Source of the DNA: Acanthaster planci
Taxonomy: Eukaryota > Echinodermata > Asteroidea > Valvatida > Acanthasteridae
DNA length: 64,000 nucleotides
Assembly (NCBI RefSeq): GCF_001949145.1
Contig: NW_019091370.1
Coordinates: forward strand, 1,667,093-1,731,092
Direction: 5' to 3'
In this document: positions 1 to 11,893 of the stretch, piece after piece
Position numbering within the stretch: the first letter of the stretch is position 1
Layout of the letters: the number at the start of each line of letters is the position of its first letter
The notes under the pieces: model-generated
What the model was told of the DNA's origin: nothing
What the model saw: only the letters and a program-made list of their open reading frames with translations
Database searches by the model: none
Position numbers and translations under genes: made by a program

Positions 1-2918
1 CTTGGGTAAACACTAGGATTCTAACTGTAAATTTGTAATATTTATCACTCTGGAGGCAAACGCCATGGACTACTGTGCATTCCAGGCAACAGCCAAATGA
101 ATTCTAGAGAGTTCTGAACAAAATTAATGGTGCAAGGTTTCCGAGGTCAAAGGTTATGGCCAGGGCGCCATCCATAATATCAATTTCCGCTTCACTGCTG
201 TGAAACATATGGAAAGAGATCTATGGAATCTTTGCCGTATTTTTTTTTAATCAAAACCAGCCTTTTTGATCATGATGTTTGCATGACCACCCCCATGCAG
301 CAGAGTACAGAGACTTGACTGAAGTACATGGAGGTTCCGCTGCAGTACTGGAGACTGCAAAAACCCACCTGGACCTTGGCTATTGTTACAAGTGCCTTTA
401 CATATTCCATGCCAGCTTTTGTTCACTACAGGCAGCCAAGCTTGGCATCATATGGGAACCACAGGTCCTTCAGCAGCCGGCTGGCTGAGCTACACATAAC
501 ACGTGGCGGAACAGTGAACAAACCTGGTCGCTGCCACGCCTAGTCAAATCTCTGTGGGAAACACAAATCGCTGTTCTTTACAGTACTGTTCTATCTGGAC
601 AGTATCGTGTAATGAAAAGATAATCTCAGAGACTAAGATGTCCATTTGGATTTTCAATTTGCCCAAACTGAGCTTGAATAACTCGATGTTTATCGAACCG
701 GACTGGATGTTTTTACAACTGCAGAGCAAACAAACTACAACAGACTACACCCCCACTTATCGTTTTATATCCGGTACCCAAACTATGCATGCAGATGTTG
801 ATTCTAGGGGCAATGATTTCCGAAGGGATAATTTCACTAAAGGTTTCATTTATAGGACATTTCGAGAAATCAATCAGGAAAATCATGGCAATTTCGACAG
901 CTCTTTTTGTAAATTATAATTCTACACATTCGTTGCCATTAGGTACATATATGCACACTTTGCCCTTGGATAACTACACGTTTTAGCAAAATTGACAACA
1001 CTTTTCCTGAAATTGTGAACGTACAAGTATTTCAAGTCCATTGAGTTGTTTAGACGAATTTTAAATGTACACACTCAGCCGCAGGTATATATATGCATAA
1101 AATTCTACTTGTTCTCTATCTATAAAGCCAATGGTTCTACACATCAGTAGTTACAATTCAGACCACTTTCAGACTTCCCTTTTTTCGTTTGATGTGTGCC
1201 ACATTTCGCCACACATTTCACTTAAAATTTCAAGTCATGCAAGTTACAGTTCCAGAAAGAAGTTTGAAGTCCGTTTGTTGAGACTGTGAACAATTTGCAC
1301 AGAAACCATTGGCTTTGCTACGCAAATATTTCTATTTTGGATACATAAGCACTACAGCGATGTAAACGGATACCTCTGACTTCTACTGACAGAATGCATT
1401 TCTGTTGTTCCTTCTCATCCCACACATAAAAAAGAAAACAAACAAAAAACAATAAAATGGAACTTTCCAGCTTTGGGCAAAAACATGACAGAAAATTGAC
1501 AAATCTGACAGCATTACCAGAACAATCCTTTCTGTACCTTTCAACAAACAAAAAACCTTATTTGACAAGGACTTCACCCTTATGGACATGAGCTAGCCAA
1601 CTGCGTATTATTCGCAATGAACCTGGGTTATAAGTTCCAGTTTATCAACTCAAAGAAACACGCAAAAAAAAGGGAAATCATGTAATCTGAGCTGATCCAA
1701 ATCATTTTGACTCCATTTTCAATAATGAGAAATAAAATTGCCCAAATTCTGTTTGGCGCTACAATCATAATTTTCCCTGTCAATTTTGAACCCCTTCAGT
1801 GACCAACCATCAAATGGTACAAACACATCATAATACCTCAGAATTTGGCGTGATCAAATTCAAAACTATTATTTGAGATATGAAAATTTTAATTTCTAGG
1901 CCTAATCGTGTGTCATTGAAGGTCCTAACCACCATGCACTATCTTGCATCTGTTAATCTGCAAGTACAAGAAGTAGTCATGTGCTTGCTGTCCATTGATG
2001 ATCCCTGAATAGCTTTATGATGTTGAGTCTGCAATGAATGAGTCACAGCAAGAATCTCAGTGCTGCTTTCCATGTGCAAGGGCGTGGCACGGCCAGCACC
2101 GATCCAACTAGTTGGGACTTGCGCAATATTGTTGTGCTCTGCGCATCAATCCTGCCTGTGTCGGAATGCTGCTCCTGGAAGGATCGACCAACCTCTGGAC
2201 AAGGTTCTAGAGTTCCTCGATGAGATCCATTCCGAACATGGAATAGGTGGGGGAGATGGGTGTATCGTTGGGGGTCAAATGTTAAGGTCAGGCAGGTCTG
2301 TGTTAATTAATGTGTTGGTGTGGCCTGGGTGAGACGGTCTACTGCATCCCTGTATAGGCCTACATGATAGGCATCAATATCCATACAATCTGGAAGGTTC
2401 CAATTCCAATCAGGCCTAAAGCTCGACAAGTGAAACAGCATAGGCCTATGTAGCATGATGTTCATCCAATTTTTGAAACCGAACAGGGCGTTGTCACTGA
2501 TGCCTGTTTTGCTGTGCCAAAAAATTGCAGCCCTAGCAGATGCTGTAGGCCTAGGCCTAGATTAATGTTAAATTCAACGGGGTTTCCTCGAAAGCCACGT
2601 TTCAAGTTATTCCGTCGTTCCTTTGGTGGTGAAACCGTAACTGAATGCATGGAGGAACAGGGTCGTTTCGGACCGGCAGGACTTAAGATGTGAACGTGGT
2701 TGAGACATCAGCGTAACGGCCTTTGGATTCAGACAGGAAACAAAACTTTGGCCGAGGCCTATTTCAAGTTTAAAAAGGGATGTTCACGCTGCATTTTTAA
2801 TAGATCGTTAGGGTCACGGAGGTCTATGCTGTGTAGAACTGATTTGTTACATACATTCGTTTGTAAAGGGGTTGGAATTATGAAGAAGGGAACAAACCCT
2901 GAGAATGACGTTGTGTAT
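1..2918. other. Left intergenic region, no gene recognised
   Basis: I see no convincing exon here. The open frames are short, lack family signatures and have the AT-rich, homopolymer-rich composition of surrounding non-coding DNA. The right end (roughly 2,400-2,918) would contain the 3' UTR of the PLAC8-like gene, which is read leftward on the minus strand. No tandem array, tRNA or large transposon is visible. An unlinked exon of a gene lying further left cannot be excluded. Confidence 0.5.
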
Positions 2919-3254
2919 CTACGATCGGGCGATGGACTCGCCAGCTCCCAGCGGGGTTGACACGCTCATTTCTTGGGCCTCCTGAACCAACGAACAGATT
3001 CCACAGCAGCAGATCATCAGCAGGTCTCCAATAAGGCCGCCTTCTATGCCTTTGTTTTCTCTCACTTTCCCGCGGGTGGTGACCAGGGCATAGATGTTTA
3101 GTAGCGGCACGAAGAGCGCCAGGCCGCACAGCAGACAGTCGTCCCCGAGCGCCTCGGCTGTCTTGCCGAAGGTGTAGCATGGCACGATGTACGTGAAGAT
3201 GCACAGCCCGATGTTGTCGAAACAACCGAAGATACCGTGTTGCCACTCGCCCAT
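2919..3254 (-). CDS. PLAC8-like: PLAC8/onzin-family cysteine-rich protein, single exon
   Basis: A 111-residue protein of the PLAC8 (onzin/cornifelin) family, small cysteine-rich, often membrane-associated proteins of poorly defined biochemical role. It opens with MGEWQHGIFGCFDN, the usual W-x-x-G-x-x-x-C-F start of the domain. It continues with a hydrophobic stretch IGLCIFTYIVPCYTFGKTAE (residues about 16-35), a second hydrophobic segment after DDCLLCG, a basic region RGKVREN, and ends the domain with CCCGICSLVQEAQEM, equivalent to the family's C-x-x-C-Q-E-x-R-E ending. The classic CPC is reduced to VPC. The length is normal for the family (about 110-120 aa). The start is the ATG at 3254: an in-frame TAG lies 24 nt upstream, and the only earlier candidate is a GTG. 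There is no intron in the coding sequence. It is read away from the SLC10 gene to the right. Family assignment is firm; cellular function is unknown. Confidence 0.85.
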   Translation of the reverse strand: MGEWQHGIFGCFDNIGLCIFTYIVPCYTFGKTAEALGDDCLLCGLALFVPLLNIYALVTTRGKVRENKGIEGGLIGDLLMICCCGICSLVQEAQEMSVSTPLGAGESIARS

Positions 3255-6200
3255 TTTCACTTTCTGTCGTCTCTGCTAACTTTCCGACAAGAATTCGATG
3301 AAAAAATGTCGAACTTTTAAGACTTGGGTCTTGTGGGCAACCGCTGATCAAGATTCGGCGAGGAGATCGACAATTTTGGGCGTGGATAGTTCCTCGACAA
3401 CGCGTATTTCGTGCGCACGCACACTCACACGTCTCACATTGGGCCTGTCGAATTTTTTTTTCCACTAGAAAAAAATAGCAGACGACGAAAAAAAATCCAA
3501 TTGTTGCGCGCGCCACTGCACTGCGCTGCCCTCGTCGCGTCGCTGACCCATGCTAGTTAATTCAATGCAAGTCCCGCGGTTATGCGCAGGCATCAGCCAA
3601 TCGTTGCCCGCGTACCTGGACAAATGGTTACATTTAACCAATCAGCACACGTTCTAGATGACGTCGATTGAATAATTATTCCTTATATGGGAATGAATGT
3701 CATTCATTCGATCCCAGCCCACCAGCTGGTTTGGGAGCTGAGGTGTGTTTGGAACTTTTCCCCCATATTATTCCCAAACTGACGTGCATCAGCCGGCCGC
3801 GAAAAATTACAACACACATTCATGTACATGTACATGTACATCTGTACTGTACGTACCTTGCCTCCATGCATTGTGGTATAACAATGCTTGCATGTCCTTG
3901 ATCTCCGCTGCGGCAGAAAAAACATCTATCATCCAGCTTTTGAAAATCCGCAGCCACTGTGTCGCTGCCAATGGGGTGTGTTAGTCTCGCTATTCATGTA
4001 CACGTTTGGGACCCTGTGTTTGCTTCTGTTCTGCTAATGTGCACTTTCCCACAAATGAGTGGATTTTTTTTTCAATCTGAAAAATGTTGAATTTGGTCTT
4101 GAAGCAAGTGTAGTACATGCATGTACTGTACATGAAGGCATATTTTGCATTCTAATCTTGCTAACATTCCAGGCTACATGTCCATGTCACCGCACATGTG
4201 AACCGGGCAAAAAGTTGGAACTCTAATGTACAATACACAGTAAAATATACAATAAATCATCAAGTGTGCGAAAGCAGTTACAGAGACTATGTTAAAGTGG
4301 AATTTATTGAAGTTTCTACCGAGATTTAAAAAACGGCAGAGTTTCATGCCAGCTGTGCTCAACCGCATTACAACGCTTCAAGAGGGCGCTATACAAAACA
4401 GCAAACAGTCTCGTTTCGCACAAGGACAGCAATGTATTGCGTGAAATATTCTCCCGCCGTATACTCATGGAGGTGTGTTTTGTTTTCCTCACATCATAAT
4501 ACCAAAACATACCAAAAAATGCAAACGATAACACCGCTATTTGTTCTGTTGCGAAGTTCAGCAAACTGTACACGGGAAAGAACAGAGAAGCAGGTTGCAA
4601 GGAAAGAAATGCTTGTCGTATGTATCAGAAAACTCACGAGAAATCCCGATCAATAAGCTTATTATTAGGTACTTTGGTACACATTTTACCATTTTGTTGC
4701 CTAGGAAACCTGAGCCAATGAAGGGCATAGATTTCTTCAGCATTCATAGGAGTTTCTCCAGAGAGAGCTTTGTTTATTTTTCATTTTTTTAATTGACCGC
4801 ACAAATTATTGTCCTGGAATTTCCATCCCTCGCATCATTACTTCACCATAAAGCTTGTAAATGTTCCTCCACTTTCATTACTTTGGGTGATGACGAACCC
4901 CTATAAATCGAACTTCCAGTATCATTGAAGCGACCACCGTGAATACCTTTTTGACGCTTTGAACAACTTAACTATATAGACTCTTTTTTAAAAGTAATTT
5001 GCTTGCCTCGTTTAGAGGTACCAACTGTTTATACCATTTTTTTGTCCGCTCTTTCCTGTGTTTTTTTTCTTCCTTTCAGGTGCCTTTTTAAATGGCATTT
5101 ATAGTTGGCTTCTTGTGATTTCAGTGTGTGATTTCTGTCTAATTTTAATAACTTATTTTTTAAAATCTGTCTGTGTAGAACGCAGGTGAACATATTCATT
5201 AAATTATGCTCAATACAAATATCAAATAATTATAAAATATTTTATTTAATTACTGTGAGTTGAGAGCAAGCGATTTAGAATAAAGGATGGATTGAGTATG
5301 ACCCTGAATTTCCATTTTTTTTCATAAAATCGAACATATTGGCGGGTAATTCGTTTTTTTTCAGTGTTGCTTCAGACCTTAACGAGTCCGAGTTGATGTA
5401 TACATGATGTAGCGCGTGGATTCGTGAGTTACATTACAAAAGACATTGGAAAAGTCACGCTGCACAGAATGTGTGAATACGGTGAAATAAGTGTTAACTT
5501 TGCGCAAGAAATCATTTGAAAAAAAGTCACGGCTGGGCACTTGATAAATGAAGAGTCCAATGGGAAAGAGTTTCGTACACCACGGAGGTAGGAAACCCGG
5601 TCCATACATCATGACAACACTTCATGCGCCAGTGTACAAACCTATGAGTCTTGTCTGAAAAAAAACAAACGAATGTTTTCAAAGTGCTTCGGAAGTTTCT
5701 CAGCTAAAGTTCACTTTTTGGAACACTTTATAATTTTCTGACAGTTGTTATAATAGTTTAAGGTAAAATTAGTGTTGAGGCGACGTGGAAATCGGGCGAA
5801 AGTGACTCTGAAGCGTTCGTATGCGGAACTCTGCGGCAATCTTCTGCACTAGTGCTAGCGTCACCTCCGGCTCAAAGTCTGTGCGGTGCTTCAGTGAAAT
5901 AGCGCCCTCTTCTGACACTCACTAGCCTCTAAGTTATTCAGATATTCTTGTGATTTACTTCGAAGTTCTATCGACATTCTTGGTCCTCAAAGTTTATTCA
6001 AGTAAGGTTTTTTGTAGAGTAGATAATAAAGCCCACGTCCAAGGTATACTTGAACTTTGAAGTTGAAGATATGGGCATGATGGATATGGATGAATAAGTT
6101 AGAATGCCATTTTTTGGTCGCTGATTTGGCCATGGTATTGGCAGAGGTCGTGTTTCAGATGTACTGATGATATAGGCCCGTGCCCTAGGAGCGTTACCCT

Positions 6201-7060
6201 TGAAATGTTTGTTGTAATTAAGGTGACACCCCGAACCCGACCCCCATATCTTGCATCATCCTTTCTGAGAGTTAAGTTGTGCCCTTTGGTCTTAGCTGGG
6301 CAGCCCTCTTACATTGTATGCAAATGATAGCCAGGACACTTGGGCCAAGTCCCCCTACCATGCCTTTTCCAAGTAGCCACGAATGCACCCAGTTTGCAGG
6401 CCGGCAGTGAAGTAAGCACATTTATGTTTTCCTTGCTCCTTCTGTATCCGCAAATTCTGCCCTGAAAATCTGGTCTGCTGTAGACTTGGTAAGTTGTTGC
6501 TGAACTTTCTTGTTTTGTGCGGTTATAAGTTTTTGGCTTTTATGTATGGCCATGTACTTTCATGATTTTGTAGACAGACTCAAGAGAGAAGTGTCTAGAT
6601 TTGAGCAGACGGCTTCTTCATCTCTTAATATGAACTTTAGTTTCAAATAAGTCTTTGGAAAAATCCAAGTTTGTGTCATTTCAGAGTACTGGCTGGATTT
6701 ATAAGATGAAACGACACGCGCACATGACAAATTATTCTACTTCTTGTGTTAAACTTGTCCAAGGCGTGACTGTTTCCTTCGTTGATCCTGCCTCCATGAT
6801 TGGTCGTAGATAGAGGGCTAGTCTTGTCTAGCCTTGGTGGACAAGAACTGTGTCAGGTCAGCTCGAATGAATCTAGAACCCATTGATTGCGGGGAGGCGA
6901 GTCTTTGCAACATTTTACATTCTTGTTCTTACTCAAGCACATGAAGTGAAAAACAATCTTGCCGGAACTAGAGCTAGGTGGGCCAGGAAGGTCACTTGCT
7001 TTATTCTTTGGCCTTATATCCTCACTGAATTTTCGTGAATTTTTTTGGCTGTAGTTTGCA
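3255..7060. other. Intergenic region between the divergent PLAC8-like and SLC10 genes
   Basis: This 3.8 kb separates two genes read in opposite directions, so it should hold both promoters and any 5' UTR exons. The part next to the PLAC8-like gene (about 3,270-3,560) is CpG-rich. A tandem CATGTACATGTACATG run lies at about 3,821-3,841. The remainder is AT-rich with long T runs and no supported coding frame. Confidence 0.45.
3659..3690. promoter_or_regulatory. Possible CRE and perfect CArG box upstream of the PLAC8-like gene
   Basis: TGACGTC (3659-3665), a cAMP-response-like core, is followed by CCTTATATGG (3681-3690), which fits the SRF consensus CC(A/T)6GG exactly. They lie about 400 bp upstream of the PLAC8-like start codon and about 3.4 kb upstream of the SLC10 gene on the other strand. 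Both motifs are short and can occur by chance, so function is inferred only. Confidence 0.25.
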
Positions 7061-9636
7061 ATGGCAGAGACCGCAACTTTAGAAGCCTATGTTGCTGATG
7101 GAGATTTAGATGGGAATTGGACGATCTCCTGGAATTCGACAACTCCATCCATGGACCAACCCCCACCCAAATACATTGAGGTATGGGACGAGATATATCT
7201 TTAGTTTTGTTGATCATTCTTACAGGGACTTGTACAAGTCTATTTGGGTCATGCATCGTTTATATGCATGTATATGGGCCTTCGGTCCCTTTGACACAAT
7301 TGTATTTGCTTTGCTAATGGAGCAGGTAACAGTTGCTTGACCTCAGACGAGGTCACAACCAGTTGGAAAACAACTTCCTTACTAACAATTAGTGTTCACA
7401 GAGTAGATTTTTGTTTGTTTTGGCAGGACCTGAAGCAAGCCAATAAGGTGATCATCACGGCCTTGTTAGCGGCCATCATGGTTGCCATGGGTTGCATAGT
7501 CACCTTGGATGACTTCAAGAGAGTGGTAAGCCATGTCCAGTTCAGGCGGGTGCTAGACCCATAAACAGGACCCTACATAGAGGGTACATGTATACTCCAT
7601 TGATTTACTTGGCCCTGTACCGATTGACAGTGATTTCTTTTGATCAAATTTAACTGGGATGTCCGGGGATATTATCAGACATCTGTTGGATCTTATGAGC
7701 TGAAATTGCGCCGATATGTTCATTACTTACTGGGCTAACTATCCGTAGTTTGCTATTTGCAGAAAACTCGCCTTTTCCTCCTTCGGAGGAAAAACTGTTG
7801 CCTTCAGTTGGTGTTTCCCCCACTCCAAACGAATTGAATTTGTCCGGAGTGGGGATAATGCCAACTCCTCCAAACAAGGACAGGGCGAGTTTTCTGCAAA
7901 CAGCAACCAGGGGGACATGGAAGACTTGTGCCTCAGAACAATTTTGCTTTGCGTGTCTTTTACCCTTAGCTGCGCCGCCCCGTCGGTGTCATCATCGGGT
8001 TTCTCTCCCAGTTCGTGGTCCTCCCCCTGACGGCGTTTGGTCTGGCCCACGCCCTGCAGCTCAAGGCAGGCTACGCACTGGGACTCTTGGTCACAGCCAC
8101 TTGTCCCGGGGGTGTCACCTCCAATCTATACACGTATTGGTCAGACGGCGATGTGTGCCTCAGGTGAAGAGTGGTTCAGATTTGTAGACAGAGGGAGGGT
8201 GTATTTTATTAAATCGTCATGAAAAAATATTGTGCCTCTCCTGATTTGCATCCGTGTTCCTTTTTGTCTAGAGATGTGATGTGTTGAATGTCTATTCTAC
8301 TCGGAGGTATCCAGGTCTTGGGTCCGGGGGGCAAGGTTTTGTTTTTCTAAAATTCACCGCCCAAGTTGTTTGTCCACAAAAGAATCCTCACTCACTCCCT
8401 GCAAGAAAGGAGTCTTGCCATTTCTTAGCTGTCTCGAAAATGCTGGCACTTCCAATTAAAACAAAAACAGAAAATGAAATTAGCAACATGTCATTGGAAT
8501 GGACTTGATCTCTGCTTTGATTGGTTTGTGTCTTTAACGGAATATGAAAAAAAAACATACACCGACAATATTCAGAATGTGTTTTCTCAATATGCCAGCA
8601 TCACCATGACAACCCTGTCCACAACCGTCGCCATGGGGATGATGCCACTCAACCTCTTCATCTACAGTCGGTCCTGGACCAGCGAGAGCGCCGTGATCCC
8701 ATACGGCAACATCGCCATCGCCTTGGCTCTCATCCTCGTGCCCGTGGCAATGGGCATGTTCATCAAGTACAAGAAGCCATCCTGGTGTAAACTGATCACG
8801 CGAGTAAAGACCTTCCAAAGTTATTTGTCGTCACACGTTGCGCCGTGAAACAAATGACCGAAACAATTTTGTGGTCAAAATACCATCAATTGAGTTGTAG
8901 CTCACCGACATGAGACAAATCGTTTCCTCACTGTTGGCACATCGAATCGGAATACAGAGAGAAAGTTTCCTTTCCAGGGGTTACTTACTGGAGGCCATGC
9001 TAGAAATAAAGTAACCACTGGGGACGAGGTTGAGCTGCTGAATTTAAGTCGCAGTTACAAACCCTGATCTTCAGGGTCACACGCTTTCTTAGACTGACAT
9101 CACTCTTATCTCTTGTTTTTTACCAGCTGGGCAGCATCTTTGGACTGTTGGCCATCTTCATCAACATCATCCTAAACGGCATCATCAACCCCTCCATGTT
9201 CACCTCCCCCTGGCAGGTCTGGTTCGCCACCTTCATCCTGCCCTTCCTCGGCTACGTCTTCGGTTACCTCTTTGCCCTGGCCCTGCGCCGCCCCCACGCC
9301 GAGTGCCGCACCATCAGCTTCGAGACGGGCGCCCAGAACATCGGCCTGGCGCTGGCCCTCCTCCTGGTCACCTTCGAGGACAGTGAGCTCCTGGCAGACA
9401 TGTTCGTCATCCCGTCCCTCTTCGGGCCCTTCTTGCTCTTCAACGCCATGGTGCTGGTGGGGCTGTACCTGGCGTGGAAGAGATGGTGCGGCAGTATCGA
9501 CAAAGCCGAAGGGGCCGAGGACCATCGGGAGGAGGCTGTACAAATGAGCAGAATGGAAGAATCTGAGACCAGTGAAAAAGACAAGGAAGCCAGCCCAAGA
9601 GAAGTGCACCTTGTCGAGTCGCCCCGAGTCTTTTGA
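7061..9636 (+). CDS. SLC10A-like: SLC10-family sodium/bile-acid-type cotransporter, gene A (5 exons)
   Basis: Exons are 7061-7180, 7427-7525, 7970-8163, 8599-8803 and 9127-9636, all with GT-AG borders and compatible phases, giving 375 aa. That is the usual size for SLC10 proteins (about 350-380). The family are plasma-membrane Na+-coupled carriers of bile acids, sulfated steroids and related anions. Signatures visible: DDFKRV+LRRPVGVIIGFLSQF, CPGGVTSN (sodium/substrate crossover region), SITMTTLST..AMGMMPLN, and ECRTISFETGAQNIG, the hallmark motif with the conserved Glu and Gln-Asn of the sodium sites. The N-terminus (exon 1, hydrophilic) carries two sequons, N19-W-T and N25-S-T, as expected for an extracellular N-terminus. 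The tail is acidic and Ser/Glu-rich. The start is secure: an in-frame TAG lies 9 nt upstream. A paralogue lies inverted at 13,996-17,320. Substrate and the exact mammalian orthologue (SLC10A1, A2 or A6 type) cannot be decided from sequence alone. Confidence 0.92.
7750..7906. repeat. 157-bp foldback (MITE-like palindrome) in intron 2 of SLC10 gene A
   Basis: The left end (7750-7772) contains TTGCAGAAAACTCGCC. The right end (7884-7906) is its reverse complement with one mismatch in the outer bases. The complementarity continues inward, imperfectly, through CCCCCACTCC near the middle and its mate GGAGTGGGG. As a result, both strands encode near-identical open frames here (both read LLFAENSP and ASFLQ), which is a by-product of the symmetry and not a gene. 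A non-autonomous DNA transposon or foldback element is the simplest explanation. Clear target-site duplications were not identified. Confidence 0.7.
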
Positions 9637-9753
9637 TGATGTTTTCTCCAAGTGCCTAATCAGTATGTTCAACACAGAAGCCTAAACAACAAGAACTAGC
9701 CTTGTCTATCCTAATGACAGCAACGGCAATATTCATGCAATTTCTTTCTTTTT

Positions 9754-9759
9754 ATTAAA
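9754..9759 (+). promoter_or_regulatory. Candidate poly(A) signal of SLC10 gene A
   Basis: ATTAAA, the commonest variant of AATAAA, occurs about 118 nt after the gene A stop codon and is followed by GT/T-rich DNA (AGTGTTTGGGT). It would give a short 3' UTR. No transcript evidence is available. Confidence 0.35.
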
Positions 9760-10636
9760 AGTGTTTGGGTCAGAATTTCAAACTAAGCGGTGGAGATCTG
9801 CCGCCGTTGTTCGTCTTGACTGTAGCCTGAGGTGGAAAGGTCATCGGTCAAAGGACTCCTTAACAGATATGTACTATAAACTAGTTGCTTTGAAATTGCA
9901 CATTCCTGAAATAAGTCACCAACCCTAACATCCTCAGTCTTCCAGGGTCCTCCCAAACTTCTTAGATTTTACCCAGAATTGGCAGTGATGAGATCATTTG
10001 TACATTTTGCAAGGGGGGATAAAATTGAATGAAGACCAACATTTTTTGGTGACTTTTTATGCAAATAATACAAATTTTAATGTTTTGTAAGTTTATTTTT
10101 TTATGAAATGAAATGAGGAAAAAAAATAATCAAATTTATTAGATCAACCATTGGCAGAAGTTATCGTGTAAAGTACTTGTACATGTATATAAATATTGTT
10201 CCACTGAGAGAGTTTGAGGTGTGATTTCATTTCTAGCTGAAATCTTGATTTACTGTCACAGAAAATCGACTGCTTATTCATATCCATTCTGACATGCTGT
10301 GAACTGGATAAGAATCTTCAGTTGTTGATCCTAGAGGCTTTTCAACAAAGAGGATTATAGCACGACCATTTGGCTGAAATGAAAGTCCTGATACCACCTT
10401 TGTACAGTCCAATGGAGATTTCATGTACACTCTGTAAGGGAACTGGTGCCCAGATTGCACGGTACCAGTCACTTGTGCTAACGACACTGCGTGGGCAGAT
10501 CCAGAACCAAAATATTTTTTTGGGGTGGAATTTTTTCAGGGGGGAGGCTAAAATTTGGGAATGAAGTAACCTTTGACCTTTCCAAAGGTTGCAGCCACAT
10601 ATGAATGCTTTTTACACACGTTTTGAAGGAGTGGAA

Positions 10637-10745
10637 ATGTAATGTAGAGACTTTGCGTGGTAGCCATCTTGCAGGGCACTGCTTTTGTTCCACAGGGAAA
10701 CGTCCATTGCGCATGCCATTTTGAACAAAACGGTCCTGTATGGTC
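10637..10745 (+). repeat. Dispersed repeat family R1, copy 1
   Basis: It shares GCGTGGTAGCCATCT, CTTTTGTTCCACAG, GGAAAC/AGAAAC and further blocks with 61,034-61,147 in the same orientation, in the same order and spacing. At this copy the right-hand end has diverged. I do not recognise the family. A short non-autonomous element is likely. Confidence 0.6.
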
Positions 10746-11720
10746 TAGAAAATTGCCTTCCATATTTCAAAAACAACACAGAAAATTAGCTCTTTACCTT
10801 GGGGAGCAGGATGTCTCCCACCCCCCCACAGATTACCGTCGCACCACATTCATATTCATATTTTGAAAATCTCTTTCCTGCAATGCAGAGAAGTTGTTAT
10901 TAATTTAAGGGCATGTTTTTTAAGGCAGGTTATTGACAGTTATAATTCATCAATACGAAAGAGAATCTCTCTATTCCTGTCGGTCTCGAAACGCGTTACA
11001 CGACCGTGTCTTGACATTTGATTATGCCCGCTCAATGTGACAATTTCCAATGCATAAAGCACGCGCTGGCACCTAGATACGAGACAGCCAAATTGATTCT
11101 GATTGGTCAAGAGTCTGTGTGCACGCAGAACTTGCCACGCGCGTGCCAAGTCCATATAAGGAGATTCTTCTGGACTACTTGCACAAGGAATGTACCATGT
11201 ATTAACCGACCAAGCACATATTTATTCCCTAATTTAACCCGTCCACGAGCTGACCATACTGAAATAATACTTCTACCAAGCTACTTATCTCAGTACATTG
11301 TGTGGGTGGCTTTTTAATATGCGCAATGTAAGGATGGTTGCCCATACGTAAGTGTCGTGAAAGCTGCTTCACAGTACATGTATTAAACTTTACAGTACAC
11401 CCTAGTAAACTGAACATTGTTTATGCTTTCTGTATTGTTTATATTGATAGCTAATTGAGGACCTACTAAGTAAAAAGTACTTACTTTTATATTTTGAAAT
11501 GGGTGTCATTGGGAGACGAAAAGAGAGCGAAGGTGTTTTCCTCTCCTGTGAAAATCTAAAATTGCTTGAAAAATTCCTCGGAAGTAACCCTTCCACTGTT
11601 TGTGATTTACCACTTTGATGCTGACAAGTGTTCCCCCTGCCTCAAGGGCAATTATATTCTCTGACAACTATAGGTATTAAATTACTTGTGAATATTTTAT
11701 ATGGATATCTTTTTCATACC

Positions 11721-11893
11721 GAGAGATTTCTCAGCTTTTTAGCTGATTTCAGCGTTTATTTGTTTTGGATTTCAGCTTTTTTTCCTGACTGGCTTTGTAC
11801 AAAGTATAGGAGATTTTCACAGTTCAGTTTTTTATGCCTTTTGCAGCTGTTTTCAGCTATTTTTATCATTGGTCAATCTCACCCCTGTAAACC
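11721..11893 (+). repeat. Dispersed repeat family R3, copy 1
   Basis: It begins GAGAGATTTCTCAGC and contains TTTTTAGCTGATTTCAGC, GGAGATTTTCACAGTTCAG and GCAGCTGTTTTCAGCTATTT. The same blocks recur in order at 13,031-13,190 and, inverted and partial, at about 62,990-63,135. This copy carries about 20 extra bases (TTTATTTGTTTTGGATTTCAG) not seen in copy 2. The repeated CAGCT cores give it internal self-complementarity. Family unknown. Confidence 0.65.

Noticed and set aside
2878-3516. 212-codon minus-strand frame over the PLAC8-like gene
   Set aside because: It overlaps the PLAC8-like coding region in another frame. Only the 111-aa frame shows a family signature, so the longer one is a shadow.
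7739-8187. Overlapping open frames on both strands around 7.74-8.19 kb
   Set aside because: They arise from the foldback palindrome and from reading SLC10 exon 3 in the wrong frame.
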